Assembly: GCF_013368755.1 (NCBI RefSeq) | Contig: NC_049562.1 | Span: 1,302,001-1,366,000, forward strand | Source: Talaromyces rugulosus | Taxonomy: Eukaryota > Ascomycota > Eurotiomycetes > Eurotiales > Trichocomaceae | DNA: 64,000 nt | Direction: 5' to 3' | Shown: positions 45,901 through 57,813 of the stretch, in pieces | Layout of the letters: each line of letters begins with the position of its first letter | Position numbering within the stretch: position 1 is the stretch's first letter | The notes under the pieces: generated by a model | Database searches by the model: none | What the model was told of the DNA's origin: nothing | What the model saw: only the letters and a program-made list of their open reading frames with translations | Program-made: the position numbers and the translations under genes

Positions 45901-48164
45901 GCTAGAGCGAAGAAAAACTTCAGCCCAAGCCTGCAGCTCGGGTACCTTGCTCATCACATACTCCACGGCCTCATTCATGGACATATGGATGGCATATAGA
46001 CTCTCCACGTATCGGACAAGGACCCGCTCTACCATCGTTTGTATCCATGACAGATCCCATTGGTTGGCCTTCATAGCTTCCTGAAAGACCTCGTGTAGGA
46101 TATGTCCAAAAATCTGTGGCCTATTGATATCAGAAGTTGCCTTGATTCGGTCTTGCAGGACAGCGCGTCTTTGACATGTCACCGCATCAGCAACAACAGT
46201 AGCTGATATCAGATGATCGGGGTGAAGAATAATCATGTTATGGCTGTCATCAACAATACAGTGACCATTGTTGTCGAAATCGCCGATAAGATGAATGTAG
46301 GAGTTTTTTGTGCATGGCGAGTCGAACCAACTATCGCGTAATGTGATCACGTTGGAAAAGCGAGTTCTTTCATCTTCGACGGAGAGTACCTATAATTTTC
46401 ATGAGCTACCCATACCTTTGACCGGAGATACCAAGTGAACTCTGCTAACCTGTTCTGACTGGACACGGCCTTTCTGATTTACATACTGGCTCTGTGCTAT
46501 TTGTATAATGAGATAGCGTTTGATGGCTTGTTGAGCTCTGGGTTTCTATTCGTAGTAAGTATCTAAAGAGAAATACGCTAAGGGTAACCAACTTGATCCT
46601 GATGCTCCGCCACATTTACTGCATCCTGGTCTATGCCGTCAAGATCCAGCTCATCATCGTCGAATTCATCGTCCAGAGATATATTCGTGTCTGACTGGAC
46701 GCCTGTGATCTCACCGAGCCGAGATACATTTGATATTGCACTTGTCTGAGCCTTCACTTCTTTTGTGTCTGAAGAAATAGTACCATTCTGACGTGATCCT
46801 TTATCATCGTACTGTGCAAGTAATTCCTCCATGCCTTCTCCGAAATCGTCATCGTCATCGAATTCGTCGTCACTTTGATTTTGAAGTTTCGACGTCGCGG
46901 CTCTTTCTTTATTGGGATTTTGAACGGGGCACGGTGATTGCTGTAGGTTGAACGAGCTGCGATTGATGGGGGTTTCGGACATCTTATCATTTGGTTTGCT
47001 AGAATCAGTGAACGGGTCTGTTGCTGATTCAACAAGAGCTAATATGTCGTCGTCGAATTCATCATCACTGAATTCAGATGAGGAAGATGATATCTTGTCC
47101 TTAGGGCGGGTCTGTGGTTGATCGACTGAATTATTGCGTTCCATAGCAACCTCAGGAATGTGCTGACCAGCGGCGAATTTTCCATTTGGCTTGCTTCTGG
47201 AAGGTGACGGTGATGGTTCTCGTCTATCATCCTGAGTAGGCGGAGAAGAAGGCGGGGCAGTCTTAGTGAATGCTTTTGAATTGGCCAGTGAGTTTTGGAT
47301 TTTATCCAAGAGAAAGCTCATCTTTCTGGAGCTTCCAGAATCGAGAACATTGCTTCTCGACCGAGAGAAAATATCACGGGCAGCACGCGTGCCCTGATAA
47401 CCATCAACTCTTCTTCGTTTTGCATTGGAGGATGGCCAGTCAGCATTGCAACTAGTAGACCTCCGCAGCGCTGAAGAGTCCCGTCCTGTTTTTTCTGATA
47501 TAGTAGGCGTTCGAGGCGAAGAAGATAAATTGGCAAATTTGGCTGGAATGTCTAGAGCTCCTTCTAGCTTGCTTTTTCCGACGTAGTTGTTCCATAGATC
47601 AGTCGCTATGTCGCTCTGTGGGGTCTTTAGAAGGGCTTGGAAGGTCTTCAAATCGAACGGCTCTTTGGCTTTGCCGGATTTAAGACTTTTCCCCGGCGAA
47701 CTAGTAGGAGACGAACTGTGCCGGCGCTTCTTGCCTCGTCCCTTTGTCCCGCTTGCTGCGCCTGAGCTCTGAGGAGGTGCTGGTTGCCAGGATATATAAT
47801 CGTCGGGAGTCATTTCCTTCTCCGGAACAAGGTTTATGGCGTCTTCGGCGTTGCTGATGAGATCGGCCAGTGGTATTCTATTTGCAGGCGTTTTAGGACA
47901 TTCTTTTGATTGTTTTGATTCCTTGAGTGGTATTGACGTCTGGCTTTTGGTGGGTGACTTGGGTGGCCTTGCGACCCCATTCATCCAAGACTTCTGATTT
48001 TCCTTGTCTGCGTTGGCGGAGGTAGCATCGGAAACTTCGATAGCTGATTTCTTGGGTGAAGTCATTTCGGTTTTTTCTGTACGTGGAATATATCGGAAAT
48101 TGCCCAATTTCGTTCGTGAGTTGGCCGAGATAATGGAGTTTTGTTTTGTGGTCATGTCGAGCAT
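42938..48164 (-). CDS. DNA2: DNA replication ATP-dependent helicase/nuclease Dna2
   Basis: Processes long Okazaki flaps and resects double-strand breaks. Minus-strand exons are 48164-46593, 46545-46450, 46389-45895, 45835-45553 and 45507-42938, totalling 1,671 residues. The N-terminal about 520 residues are disordered and carry three acidic DDEFDDD motifs. The nuclease region has the first Fe-S cysteine in AVTCQRRAVLQ, the PD-(D/E)xK motif IPLEVKTGK (about residue 780) and the other cysteines in HMCKQCYSKTACFVYHK. The superfamily 1 helicase has GMPGTGKTTT (about 1160), CIVDEASQ, LVGDHYQLPPL, ADKFQGRDKEIVI and VAFTRAR. The last intron (45508-45552) is 45 bases, so retaining it would not break the frame. 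The start at 48164 is the first ATG; one three codons later has a better context. Confidence 0.93.
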
Positions 48165-48773
48165 CAATCGAGGTTGCAGCAACAACACTGTTAAGGGACG
48201 GTTAATCAGATGTGAGCAAGACAGAAGAAGACAGTAACTACCTGCTGCTATACGTCTCCAACTCGGTGTATGATATACATAGTAGGTAATGAAAGGTTAG
48301 TTGCAATAGTATGCTGTCTTCGGAGGCACCAAGTCGGTAATTGTTGTTGATAAGCCCAGCTCTGTGTTCAATCAACGCGAGCAGACGCGTCGCGCGTATA
48401 TGATTATGGCGGGCTAGCGCGGGCTAGTGTGGGCGCCTGAGGCAGAAACAAAACCGATGCCTGGTTATCAAGGCAGATATAGTCTAGCCGGATTTGATCG
48501 ACCGGCCGCTGCGCCGGAAACTCCTGGGTAGCTTCACCCTGGCACCTCCCACCGTCAAGACAGGCCACCCCAAGCTTCTGCGAGCAGTCGACGTTCGCCA
48601 ATTGGACAAAACCCATACCAGAAATCAATAAAACAAGATCATCGGGCCCTGAACACCGCAGGCCGCTCGTGCTAAGGTGTCCAACGCCGGGAAAACTCGG
48701 TCACCCCCGCATCGGATATCGACCTCCTGCTCAAGCACGACACCTCATTGCGCTGTCCACAACTACCTGCACA
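48165..48773. promoter_or_regulatory. Divergent promoter region of DNA2 and the complex I subunit
   Basis: About 610 bases between divergent genes. ACGCG-type words (ACGCGTCGCGCG at about 48385-48396) are close to the MCB element that drives S-phase genes in fungi, which would suit DNA2; this link is inference. Confidence 0.5.
48188..48241 (-). other. Probable 5' UTR intron of DNA2
   Basis: On the minus strand, GTAGTT...TTAACAG, 54 bases, lies just upstream of the DNA2 start. The upstream exon cannot be coding in frame, because an ATG there meets a stop at once. Hence a leader intron is the simplest reading. Confidence 0.45.
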
Positions 48774-49251
48774 ATGCCGTCTCGCAATCCATCCCTTCTT
48801 CTTCGCTCGCGCTGCCTTTTGCGCCAGCCGCAAGCCCTCCGCTCCTTCTCGACGCGGAGTGAGCTGCGTGCTGCTGACCACGGTAGCCACTACGACCCGC
48901 CAGGCGGATATCTTTTCGGCGTCAAGCCCGGCGAAAAATACAAGAAGGAAGGATGGGAGAACATCTGGTATTACGGATTCATCGGAAGCTTGGTTGCCGC
49001 TGGCGTCGCATATGTTTTTAAGCCCGACACATCGTACGTATATCCAAATGACTGAACCTGGTTTGATTCTCAACGGGGAGCCTTCTCTTCTGGGATCGGA
49101 TTGGTTCTTGAAATATCGCATTTTTCATTTTCTTTTGAACATTTGTACTGACTTGTACGGTTATAGGATACAAACATGGGCTTTGGAAGAGGCTCGTCGA
49201 AGACTGGAGATTGAAGGTATTTTGGAGGACCCTGAAAAGGCCCAAAAATAG
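48774..49251 (+). CDS. Mitochondrial complex I subunit, ESSS/NDUFB11 family
   Basis: Accessory subunit of NADH:ubiquinone oxidoreductase. Exons 48774-49033 and 49167-49251 join over a 133-base intron to give 114 residues. The N-terminal 30 residues are Arg/Ser/Leu-rich without acidic residues, as in an import presequence (LLLRSRCLLRQPQALRSFST). The mature part has HYDPPGGYLFGVKPGEKYKK, then EGWENIWYYGFIGSLVAAG, a single membrane helix typical of this subunit. A charged tail follows (WALEEARRRLEIEGILEDPE). Identification rests on this layout and the PGGYLFG...EGWE motif. Confidence 0.8.
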
Positions 49252-49636
49252 GCGTCAATGTATGATTTTGTGCTTTAACCCCAACTGCGTTGTACATAGA
49301 GATCGTCGCCGGCATTTCTACTCTGGTTCGGCGCAGTCGTATGAAAGATGGCTGGGGCTGGGACTGTTGATGCTTTTAGACATGTTTCCTCATTGATATG
49401 CATTCTTTTTTTTTCAGTTTCTTAAATATGGAATTCCGTTCATCCTATTGGTTATATAGACACAATTAATTGTGAATGAAAATTCCTGGTAAACAACGGT
49501 TTAGAAAGCTACAACAGAAGCCAATTGTAGTCAAAACTGCCACTCCAACCCCTACATAAATGGAAAGGAAAAGCCTTGTTTATATTGCTATATCTGGATA
49601 TTTACAGGTTGAAGTGATTTCCACCAATGCTTTTGA
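49252..49636. other. 3' UTR region between convergent genes
   Basis: About 385 bases, AT-rich after 49400. It should hold the 3' ends of the complex I subunit gene and the Nit-type hydrolase gene. No gene seen. Confidence 0.4.
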
Positions 49637-50683
49637 TCAAACCTCTGGATATACATCGGTCCTTCGCAGTAGTGGCATGTCTCTTCTGACTCTGGCAACA
49701 ATATCGAGATCGATATCTGCAGTTGCAATTTCGGGCTCACTAAAGTCACCTCCAAGCTTTGCAACAATCTCTCCCCACGGATTGACGATCATCGAGTGCC
49801 CATAGCTTAGGCGTTTGTCGTTATGCGATCCAGCCTGGGCAGCAGCAATGATATACGACTGAGTCTCGACTGCTCGTGCTCGAAGTAAGATCTCCCAATG
49901 TGCTCTTCCCGTTGGCACCGTGAATGCCGAAGGGTATGTTATGAGCTGCGCGTTTTGCCTCTTTAGGGCAAGAGATATCTCAGGAAATCGTAACTGTGAA
50001 GTGTTAGATAGAAAATAACTGTAAACAAGACTGGGGTTAACACATACATCAAAGCATATTGCCAGGCCTACCCTTCCCACCGGTGTTTCGAATGGTTCAA
50101 GAATGTCCATACCTTTCTCGACACTCCTTGAATCCAATTGTCAGAATTTTCCATGGGAACTCCTATAGGTTGACTTACGCGCTTTCCTTCAAGACTGGTC
50201 CATCTTTTATTTCGACATCGAATAGATGGATTTTCTGATAGCGCTGCGCAATATCGCCGTTCTCGTTGATCCATATCAAGGTGTTCTTCACCTTGCTTCC
50301 TCCTTGAGCAGGTTCATGAATGCCGACATTAATAGGCAGCCTCGCCTCTTTGGCTTCTTTCCGCAAGCCTTGGACAAACTCACTCTGTTCAACAGAGCGT
50401 GCTAATGATACAGTCTCAGCACCTGAAGAGCCGATATAGTCGGCGGCTTCGGGAAGGAACAGTGCCTTGATTGCTATTAGTCTATGGTAACAGAGTCATT
50501 GCCTTTACCGATCAGATAATAAGTACCTTGGCACCAGCAGCTACAGCCTTTTTCACGAGCACCTGACATTGGGCAAGATTATGTGCCATGCTCGCTGTCG
50601 AGCATAGTTGGCCTACAGCCTAGGATTGGGGTGTGAGTACTGCGGGGATTCAAGAGAGGAGGGGTGCATACAGCTATCGCCAT
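49637..50683 (-). CDS. Carbon-nitrogen hydrolase, Nit1/Nit2 (deaminated glutathione amidase-like)
   Basis: Nitrilase-superfamily amidase. Minus-strand exons are 50683-50672, 50619-50527, 50465-50179, 50126-50048 and 49993-49637, totalling 275 residues. The first exon has only four codons (MAIA). The Glu-Lys-Cys catalytic triad is visible: Glu in FLPEAADYIG, Lys in RYQKIHLFDV and Cys in GLAICFD, with the intron cutting directly before LRFPE. GRAHWEILLRARAVETQSY and YGHSMIVNPWGEI are the usual later motifs. Nit1/yeast Nit2-type enzymes repair metabolite damage by hydrolysing deaminated glutathione; omega-amidase is the alternative. The second intron uses an AAG acceptor at 50466, the one that restores AGAKALFLPE in frame. 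Confidence 0.88.
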
Positions 50684-51048
50684 TATGAACAGTCAACAAA
50701 TCGAGAACAGATCAAGGATCTATATTGAATCTTGATTGCGAATTTCAGAAAAACTTTCGAGAAAAAAATTGAGAAGTAACACAGGTGATGATTGAGTTGA
50801 CATTGGAGGTGCTCGTCCGATAAGGATTTGCTCCGATAAGGCTGATTAAGAATTCGCAAGACTGCAGCCGCTCCTCGACATCCCGCTAACTTCGTCACAG
50901 ACCTTCCCCGTTGGCTGATTGCTTCAAGTGGTGCTGAGCAGAATACAACAAGTCCTTAGGTGGATCTGCTCGTTGGGTTATTTCATATATTTTTTTTCAT
51001 ATTGAAACGAAGGCCACCGCGTTGGGCCCATCGCAGCTCGCCAACAAA
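50684..51048. promoter_or_regulatory. Divergent promoter region of Nit-type hydrolase and DIS3
   Basis: About 365 bases between divergent start codons, with a T-rich run at 50983-50998. No gene seen. Confidence 0.45.
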
Positions 51049-54000
51049 ATGAAAAGCTTGCGAAGAGACTTTTCTTCAAATCCGCACGCCCAAAATGTGT
51101 CCAGCAAAGTCTTCATACGCTCAACAAAAAGTGGCAAGGTCCAGAAAATAGTTCGAGAGCTATATTTGAGACAAGATATTCCTTGCTCTTCAAAGCTTTG
51201 CACGACATGTCCGGCGCATGCGCCTGCGGATGCAAATGGCAACAGTAAGTATGCACACGAGGTTTTTTTTGGGTACCCACAACTAATATGCTTGTTTATT
51301 TAAAAGTTGTGCCGTTTGTTCTTTCTGATCAGCCCGCCGGTAGCAAAGCTTTTCCGAAGGGTCACTACATCGTGCCAGATACCAATGCGTTGTTAAATGG
51401 AATGGACCTTTTTGAGCACACAGGAGCCTTTTACGATGTGATTATCCTCCAAACAGTCCTCGAGGAACTCAAAAACCTTTCGCTTCCGCTCTACAACCGT
51501 TTACTGTCTCTCATCAAATCCGACGAAAAGCGGTTCTACCTGTTCTTCAATGAGTTCCGCCTTGAAACTCACGTTCGTCGAGACCCTAACGAGTCCATAA
51601 ACGACCGGAACGATAGAGCTGTTCGCGCTGTCGCAAACTGGTACGGGAAACACCTGCAAAAATCTGTCAAGCCGGGAAAGTCTATCCCAGTCATTGTGGT
51701 CCTCACGGATGACAAGGAAAACTTGCGCAAAGCTAAAGAGGAGTCCGTGGTTGCGCTGTCGCTCTCTGACTATGTGTCTGGCCTCGAAGACTCAGACCTA
51801 TTACTCGACATGATCAATGACTCACGCGAGGAAAAAGGCAAGAAAACCGAGCTTTTCTATCCAGAGTACTATTCAATGTCGAAGATGATGACTGGATTAC
51901 GTGCTGGAACAATGCATCAGGGCGTATTCAACATTTCACCATATAATTACTTGGAAGGCACTGTCAACGTGAGCGCATTCGATAAGTCGCTTTTGATTCT
52001 TGGCCGTGATAATAGCAATCGAGCCGTCTCCGGTGATGTGGTTGTCGTGGAGATTCTGCCTAAGGACCAATGGAAATCACCGTCTTCGAAGATTATTGAT
52101 GAAGAGGCGGTTACGAAAAACGACAACCCAGAGGACGAAGAGAATGAGACGGTGACGACTGATAGAGAAAAGAAAGCCCTGCAGGAAGAAGTCAAAAAAG
52201 CACATGGGAAAAATGCCGAGGGTAAACCCCAACCCACTGCCCGGGTCGTCGGAATTGTTAAACGGAACTGGAGACAATACGTCGGGCATGTCGATGCGTC
52301 GTCAACATCCTTGCAGACCAATTCTGGAAGGCGTCAGCAGACCGTTTTTGTGTTGCCTATGGACAAACGAGTTCCTAAAATCCGAATCCGGACGCGTCAA
52401 GCAGCCGACATTCTCGGACAAAGGATCCTGGTTACTGTTGATGGCTGGGATCGTGACTCCCGTTATCCTACAGGCCACTTTGTGCGATCTTTGGGAGAAC
52501 TGGAGACCAAAGGAGCCGAGACCGAAGCTCTCCTTCTCGAATATGATGTGCAATATCGACCATTCCCGAAGGTGGTTCTGGACTGTCTTCCTACTGAGGG
52601 ACATAACTGGAAGGTGCCTGTGAGCAAAGAAGACCCTGGCTGGCAAAGCCGTCGTGATCTGCGAGACCTCTTGATCTGTAGTATCGATCCTCCGGGCTGT
52701 CAGGATATTGATGATGCCTTACACGCACGTCCTTTACCCAATGGCAACTTTGAAGTCGGTGTTCACATTGCTGATGTGTCTCACTTTGTGAAACCCAACA
52801 ACGCGATGGATCTTGAAGCAAGCTTGCGTGGTACTACTGTTTACCTGGTTGACAAAAGAATCGATATGCTTCCAATGCTTCTCGGAACTGATCTGTGTTC
52901 GTTGAAGCCTTACGTGGAGCGTTTCGCCTTTTCCACCATCTGGGAAATAACACCAAACGCAGAAATCGTGTCTGCTGATTTTACAAAGTCAGTAATCAGG
53001 TCTCGAGAGGCTTTCAGTTACGAACAGGCTCAGATCCGTATCGATGACGCATCAAAGAAGGATGAACTGACTGAGAGCATGCGCACGCTCCTGCATCTTT
53101 CCAAGGTCTTGCGCCAGAAACGTATGGACGCTGGTGCCCTGAACCTTGCGTCCCCAGAAATCCGAATTGAGACCGAGTCGGAGTTGAACGATCCCTTGAC
53201 GGACGTCAAGACCAAGGCGCATTTAGCAACGAATAGTCTGGTTGAAGAGTTTATGCTTCTCGCCAACATTACGGTAGCTTCTAAGATCTATAACGCTTTC
53301 CCTCAGACAGCTCTGTTGCGTAGACACGCAGCGCCGCCTCCTCAGAATTTCGAGGACCTGGCTACACAGTTGCAGAAAAAGCGTGACCTTAGGCTTGACG
53401 TATCGAGCTCGAAAGCACTAGCTGATTCTCTTGATCGCTGTGTCGACCCACAGAACCCCTTTTTCAACACTTTAATCCGTATCCTGGCCACTCGGTGCAT
53501 GACTTCGGCCGAGTATTTCACTGCTGGTGCACATGCTGAGGCTGATTTCCGCCATTACGGTCTTGCGTCACCTATTTACACACACTTTACGTCGCCAATT
53601 CGTCGTTACGCTGATCTCATCGCTCACCGCCAGCTTGCCGCTGCAATTGGATACACTTCGGCAGAAGGACTCAGCCGGCGTCGCCAGCTGGAAGATGTGT
53701 GCAAGAATATCAACTACCGCCATCGCAATGCACAATTCGCAGGAAGGGCTAGCATCGAGTACTACGTTGGCCAGGCACTGAAGGCTCGCGGCGAAATGAT
53801 GGCCAAGAACAAGGGAGGTGACAAGAATGTCGGCGTCGACGAAGAAGGATACATCATGCGAGTGTTTGAGAACGGTGTGGTTGTGTTTGTTCCTCGATTC
53901 GGTATCGAGGGGGTAGTCCGCCTGGAAGACTTCATGCTACCGGGCGATAAGGAGAGGCCCGATGTGCATGACAACGAGCAGAGAAGAGATATTGCGCATC

Positions 54001-54191
54001 GACGTGAGAGTGAATTTGATCCGGAAGAGTCTACTGTGCGCGTGTGGGATAAGAATCACCCCGAGCCCGAGCGATCTCTCCAGGCAGAACTGTTCGAGAA
54101 GGTTCAAGTGAATGTCAGCTCTGTGAAGGAGGAGGGCGGACGCGGCGCAGGCAAACGAAAAGTGCGAATTCTGATATTGGGCAAGGCATGA
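51049..54191 (+). CDS. DIS3: Exosome catalytic subunit Dis3/Rrp44
   Basis: 3'-to-5' exoribonuclease and endonuclease of the RNA exosome. Exons 51049-51244 and 51307-54191 give 1,026 residues. The CR3 cysteine motif CSSKLCTTCPAHAP lies at about residues 48-61. The PIN endonuclease domain follows with VPDTNALLNGM, LEELKNLSLPLYNR, NDRNDRAVRAV and LTDDKENLRKA. Cold-shock-like domains come next, then the RNB domain with DPPGCQDIDDALHARPL (about residue 530), GVHIADVSHFV, FTSPIRRYADLIAHRQL and finally an S1-like end. The acidic residues of both active sites are present. The start matches the family N-terminus (MKSLRRDF...SSKVFIRSTKSGKVQKI). Confidence 0.96.
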
Positions 54192-54932
54192 TTATGGCGT
54201 TTGTGTTGAGAAGACCAACTACATGGTGTTGTTAGATACGTTCCTAATATTATATGTTCTTTCTTCCTGCCACATCTGTTCTGGATACTCGGTAAATAAT
54301 ATGGTTGTACTGTAAATCACGGCAATTAAAGTATTCTATTCCTGAAGAACGTCGTAGATATACTACAAAAACGGACTAACCCAATCTCCGAGTGGAGACA
54401 CGTGATTGGCGGGCCCGGCGTTGGCCGCGCGACGGATTGTTTTGGGCTGCGATGGGCGATGACTCGATGCTTCCGACTGGCGCATCAGGCGATGGCCGAT
54501 CCACGTCGGCTCTGAGTCGCCTCAATATTAAGTGCTTGCTACGTAGTAACTTGCTATCGATCGATGAACTGGCGTGGCCCGCAATCGCTAGTACGTTCTC
54601 ACTAGTCATACGTATCAACTGTTTGTTGTCCCGTGCTTGCGCAACGTCAGCGCAGCGTCCCTCTTGACAACAAACACACCACCCCTGCCAGCACTCTCCC
54701 ACCCAGGCATTGCGGCCTGGAAATTGAGAAACTGGCGTCGCAATATTCTTATCTATTCGTATTCCAAAAAAATAATAATCAATCTCTCCAGCCTTGCGTG
54801 TGAGACCGCCGCACCATATCTCGCCTGTTTTGTTGTGAAGATCGGCAACACATAGCAATCACAACCGCACATATCATATCACCTGCGTCTTCGATTGGAC
54901 TCTCCAACATTCTTCACCAAAGATAACCCACC
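54192..54932. other. Intergenic region upstream of the paxillin gene
   Basis: About 740 bases. An open frame of 160 codons on the minus strand (54376-54858) has no recognisable content and is not called. C-rich and CA-rich stretches near 54670-54700 and 54840-54930 fit a promoter and leader. Confidence 0.4.
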
Positions 54933-57394
54933 ATGATACACAGACATCGAGTCAAGGATCCTTCGAGAAAGGTCAGTCCTCCAGGGCCGACATACATGTC
55001 GGATGACCAAGTAGGTGAGTTTGCCAGTCGCGTTACTTATGCTCCCCGAGGCGCAATGGCAATCGATCGTCTAATATAACAATCCAGCAAACTATCTCAA
55101 GCAGCTCCGGTCCGGCCCTCCCTCCAGACCAGGTGGTTCTCGCCCGCTTCCCTCTCGTACCAGCATCAGAGCCTCGCCGCCCAAACCGCGTGAGGAGCCC
55201 CCGCCGCGAGCCGCATCGGCATTGTCGATGAACAAACGCGACTCTTTCTCGGCTGAGAACCTCGATCAAGACCCTTATCCTCGTGCTGCGAGCGCCATGT
55301 CTCACAGCCGACGTTCGGGGCAGTTCGGTTCGGCAGGTCGACCCTTGGTCCGCCCGCCAAGCGGATATGGGATGGACAGGAATACCTCGCCTGAGGCCAA
55401 GATTGTTCCCCAAGTCAACTCTATCAGCCCAAGCGGTCTATACCGAGAGAGTGGACAGCGCTGGATGGAAAAACAAGAGGCACGTTCGCTTCGCGACGCG
55501 TTAGAGGAGATGGATTTGCAGGAGGAAGAGCGTCTATATGCTGGCGCTCAAGATGAGGCGACGAAGCTTGTCTGGGAACATCAGAATCCAGGCCTTGCTT
55601 ACAAAAATCCTCATGCTGCATATCACAACCCCGATCTGAGCGGCACCAATCGGTTCCGGCAGCATTTGGATAAGGGTAGTCACGCCAGACGTCAGAGCAC
55701 CCCGGCTTTTACGGACGCTTCAAGCAGACACAGAACATCTTTGTCAGGGTCTGAAAGCTCCATGGAAACATCGTCGCCAGACAACTACAATGAGCAATCT
55801 TCAAAATCAAGCTTCAAGAAGAAAGGAAGGGTCAACTTTGCATTACCACCTGATGATAGCGCTCCGAACCCCCGTGATAAGCCACCGTCGAGACCAAGGA
55901 CTGTCAGTAGCGAATCCTCAAAGGGAATCTTCAGGAACCCAGAGGACTCTATTTATGAAGAGCCTGAGGAGCCTAACAACGGCCCTGAAACTCGAGGCCC
56001 TCCTGCACCAGCACCTTCAGCTCTAAAAGTCAAGCCTCGAAATTCACTTCCACAGGGAGCTGGCTCAGCGGCCCCCCGCTTCAGCAATTCGCCCTTCGAT
56101 CGGAAGCTCAATAAAGTCGATATATACAGGAACCCACCTACGCAGTCAAGAAACCCACTGTACACGACAAATTCATCCACGCCCCCATCATCCGGTGGCT
56201 CAAAAGAAGAAGAAGAAAAAAAAGAAGAACCTCTTCCGCATAAGGATGGCAAGGAGATTCGCGGTGATGATATTAGGGCAGCCACCAGCATGAAATTTAA
56301 AGACCGCAGCGGAAAATTACCCATGCCTACAGCAGTCAGTGACCGCCCAGGCCAACCTATTGTCAGTTTCGATCCGTCATGGAAGCCACAAGACGAACAG
56401 CCACAAAGATCTCGCGAAAGCTCTCCTGCTGTTCCGGCTATAAACGTATCGGAAGCCCCAGCAATTCCGACCATTAGTCTTCCAGACGACTCCAATGACA
56501 ACTCCCCTGTTGTTGTGACACCACCCGTTACCGAACCCAGCAAGGAAAGAAACAACAGGACATCGAAGCCTGTACCAAATTCTGCACCAGAAAAAGACCA
56601 GAGACCTGTTGATCCCAAGAGAATGGCACCAACTTCGCAGAGCAAATGGTACTCTCCGTTTACTCGATCTGGTGTTCCCACGGCGACCTGCGAAAACTGC
56701 GCTCTTCCTATAGAAGGCAGAGTTGTTACAGCGGCTAGATCACGCTTCCACCCTGAATGTTTCTCGTGCTTTCACTGTGGTACCGGATTGGAATGTGTCG
56801 CATTCTACCAAGAGCCCGAAGCCACACGAGACGAGAGAATTGCCAATACTTCAAATGACGATCCGGCGGACCAAGGATTGCGGTTTTACTGCCACCTTGA
56901 CTTTCATGAACTATTTAGCCCACGTTGCAAGAGCTGCAAAACTCCAATTGAAGGAGAAGTTGTGGTAGCCTGTGGTGCTGAATGGCACGTCGGCCACTTT
57001 TTCTGTGCCGAGTGTGGTGATGTATGCATTCCAACCCCTTTTTATTTTAATAAAGTCCAGTCACGCTAACGCTCAGTAGCCCTTTAACCAAGAAACGCCA
57101 TTTGTAGAAAAAGACGGATTTGCCTGGTGTCTCAGATGCCACTCTCGCCGCACCGCTTCTCGCTGTCTAGGCTGCAAACAACATGTCATGGATGATGTTG
57201 TCGTAAGTGCCATAGGCGGACAATGGCATGAAAAGTGCTTCGTCTGCCACGAATGCGGTGGTGATTTCGGACCAGATGGGCGGTTCTTTGTCAAAGAAGG
57301 CGAACCGAAACGAACTGCAAAGGGGCGAATCATTGGCGGTCCAGTACAACTGGCCATTTGTGAACCCTGCGAGGCTAGGCGACTGAAAGCGTAG
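54933..57394 (+). CDS. paxB: Paxillin-like protein with three LIM domains
   Basis: Scaffold of the cell cortex and growing tip, related to yeast Pxl1 and animal paxillin. Exons 54933-55014, 55088-57021 and 57080-57394 give 776 residues. The first about 550 residues are disordered, rich in Ser and Pro. Three LIM zinc-finger units follow: LIM1 from CENCALPIEG (about 562) through HPECFSCFHCG; LIM2 from CKSCKTPIEG (about 640) through WHVGHFFCAECGD, cut by the second intron; LIM3 from CLGCKQHVMDD through WHEKCFVCHECGGDF. LIM1 carries an insert (EPEATRDERIANTSNDDPAD) between its halves. Protein partners such as Rho-GTPase regulators are known for the family; here they are inferred only. Confidence 0.88.
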
Positions 57395-57813
57395 CCTTGG
57401 GAGTGATTCTACTAAGGTCGTAACACCTGTTCTGGCCTTGTTGCTCCTCCCAGGGCGCTCTTCCGTATCACGCAAATTGCACAAACGACCATCTAAGGAT
57501 TTTTCTAGACGCGGGCATATTGATTGTGATATTTTCGCATAAGCATGGAGGTTCTCTATTTTTTGTGTAGATTTGTGTTTTTTCTTTTCAATGCGAAAAA
57601 GGATTTTTTAAGAAGCTACATTTTTCGTTGACAGATATACGAACAGCTGGTGTTTTTGATGAACGTTTTGATTTTGCAGCGTTGAGTTTGAGTTGGTGTT
57701 TTGCGTTTAAGTTTTTGTATTTAGTTTTTTTTTAAAAAAAATTTGGCGTCTTTAAATGTTCAGATCTTCGTTTCAAGTCTTTCTCTTTCGTAATATCGAC
57801 CTGCCATGAATTT
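57395..57813. other. 3' UTR region between convergent paxillin and TRM8
   Basis: About 420 bases, T-rich on the plus strand with runs of T at 57727-57734 followed by A at 57735-57741, a possible weak hairpin. No gene seen. Confidence 0.4.

Noticed and set aside
54376..54858. Minus-strand frame of 160 codons upstream of the paxillin gene
   Set aside because: Low-complexity Arg/Ser composition, no recognisable motif, and position in a promoter/leader region.
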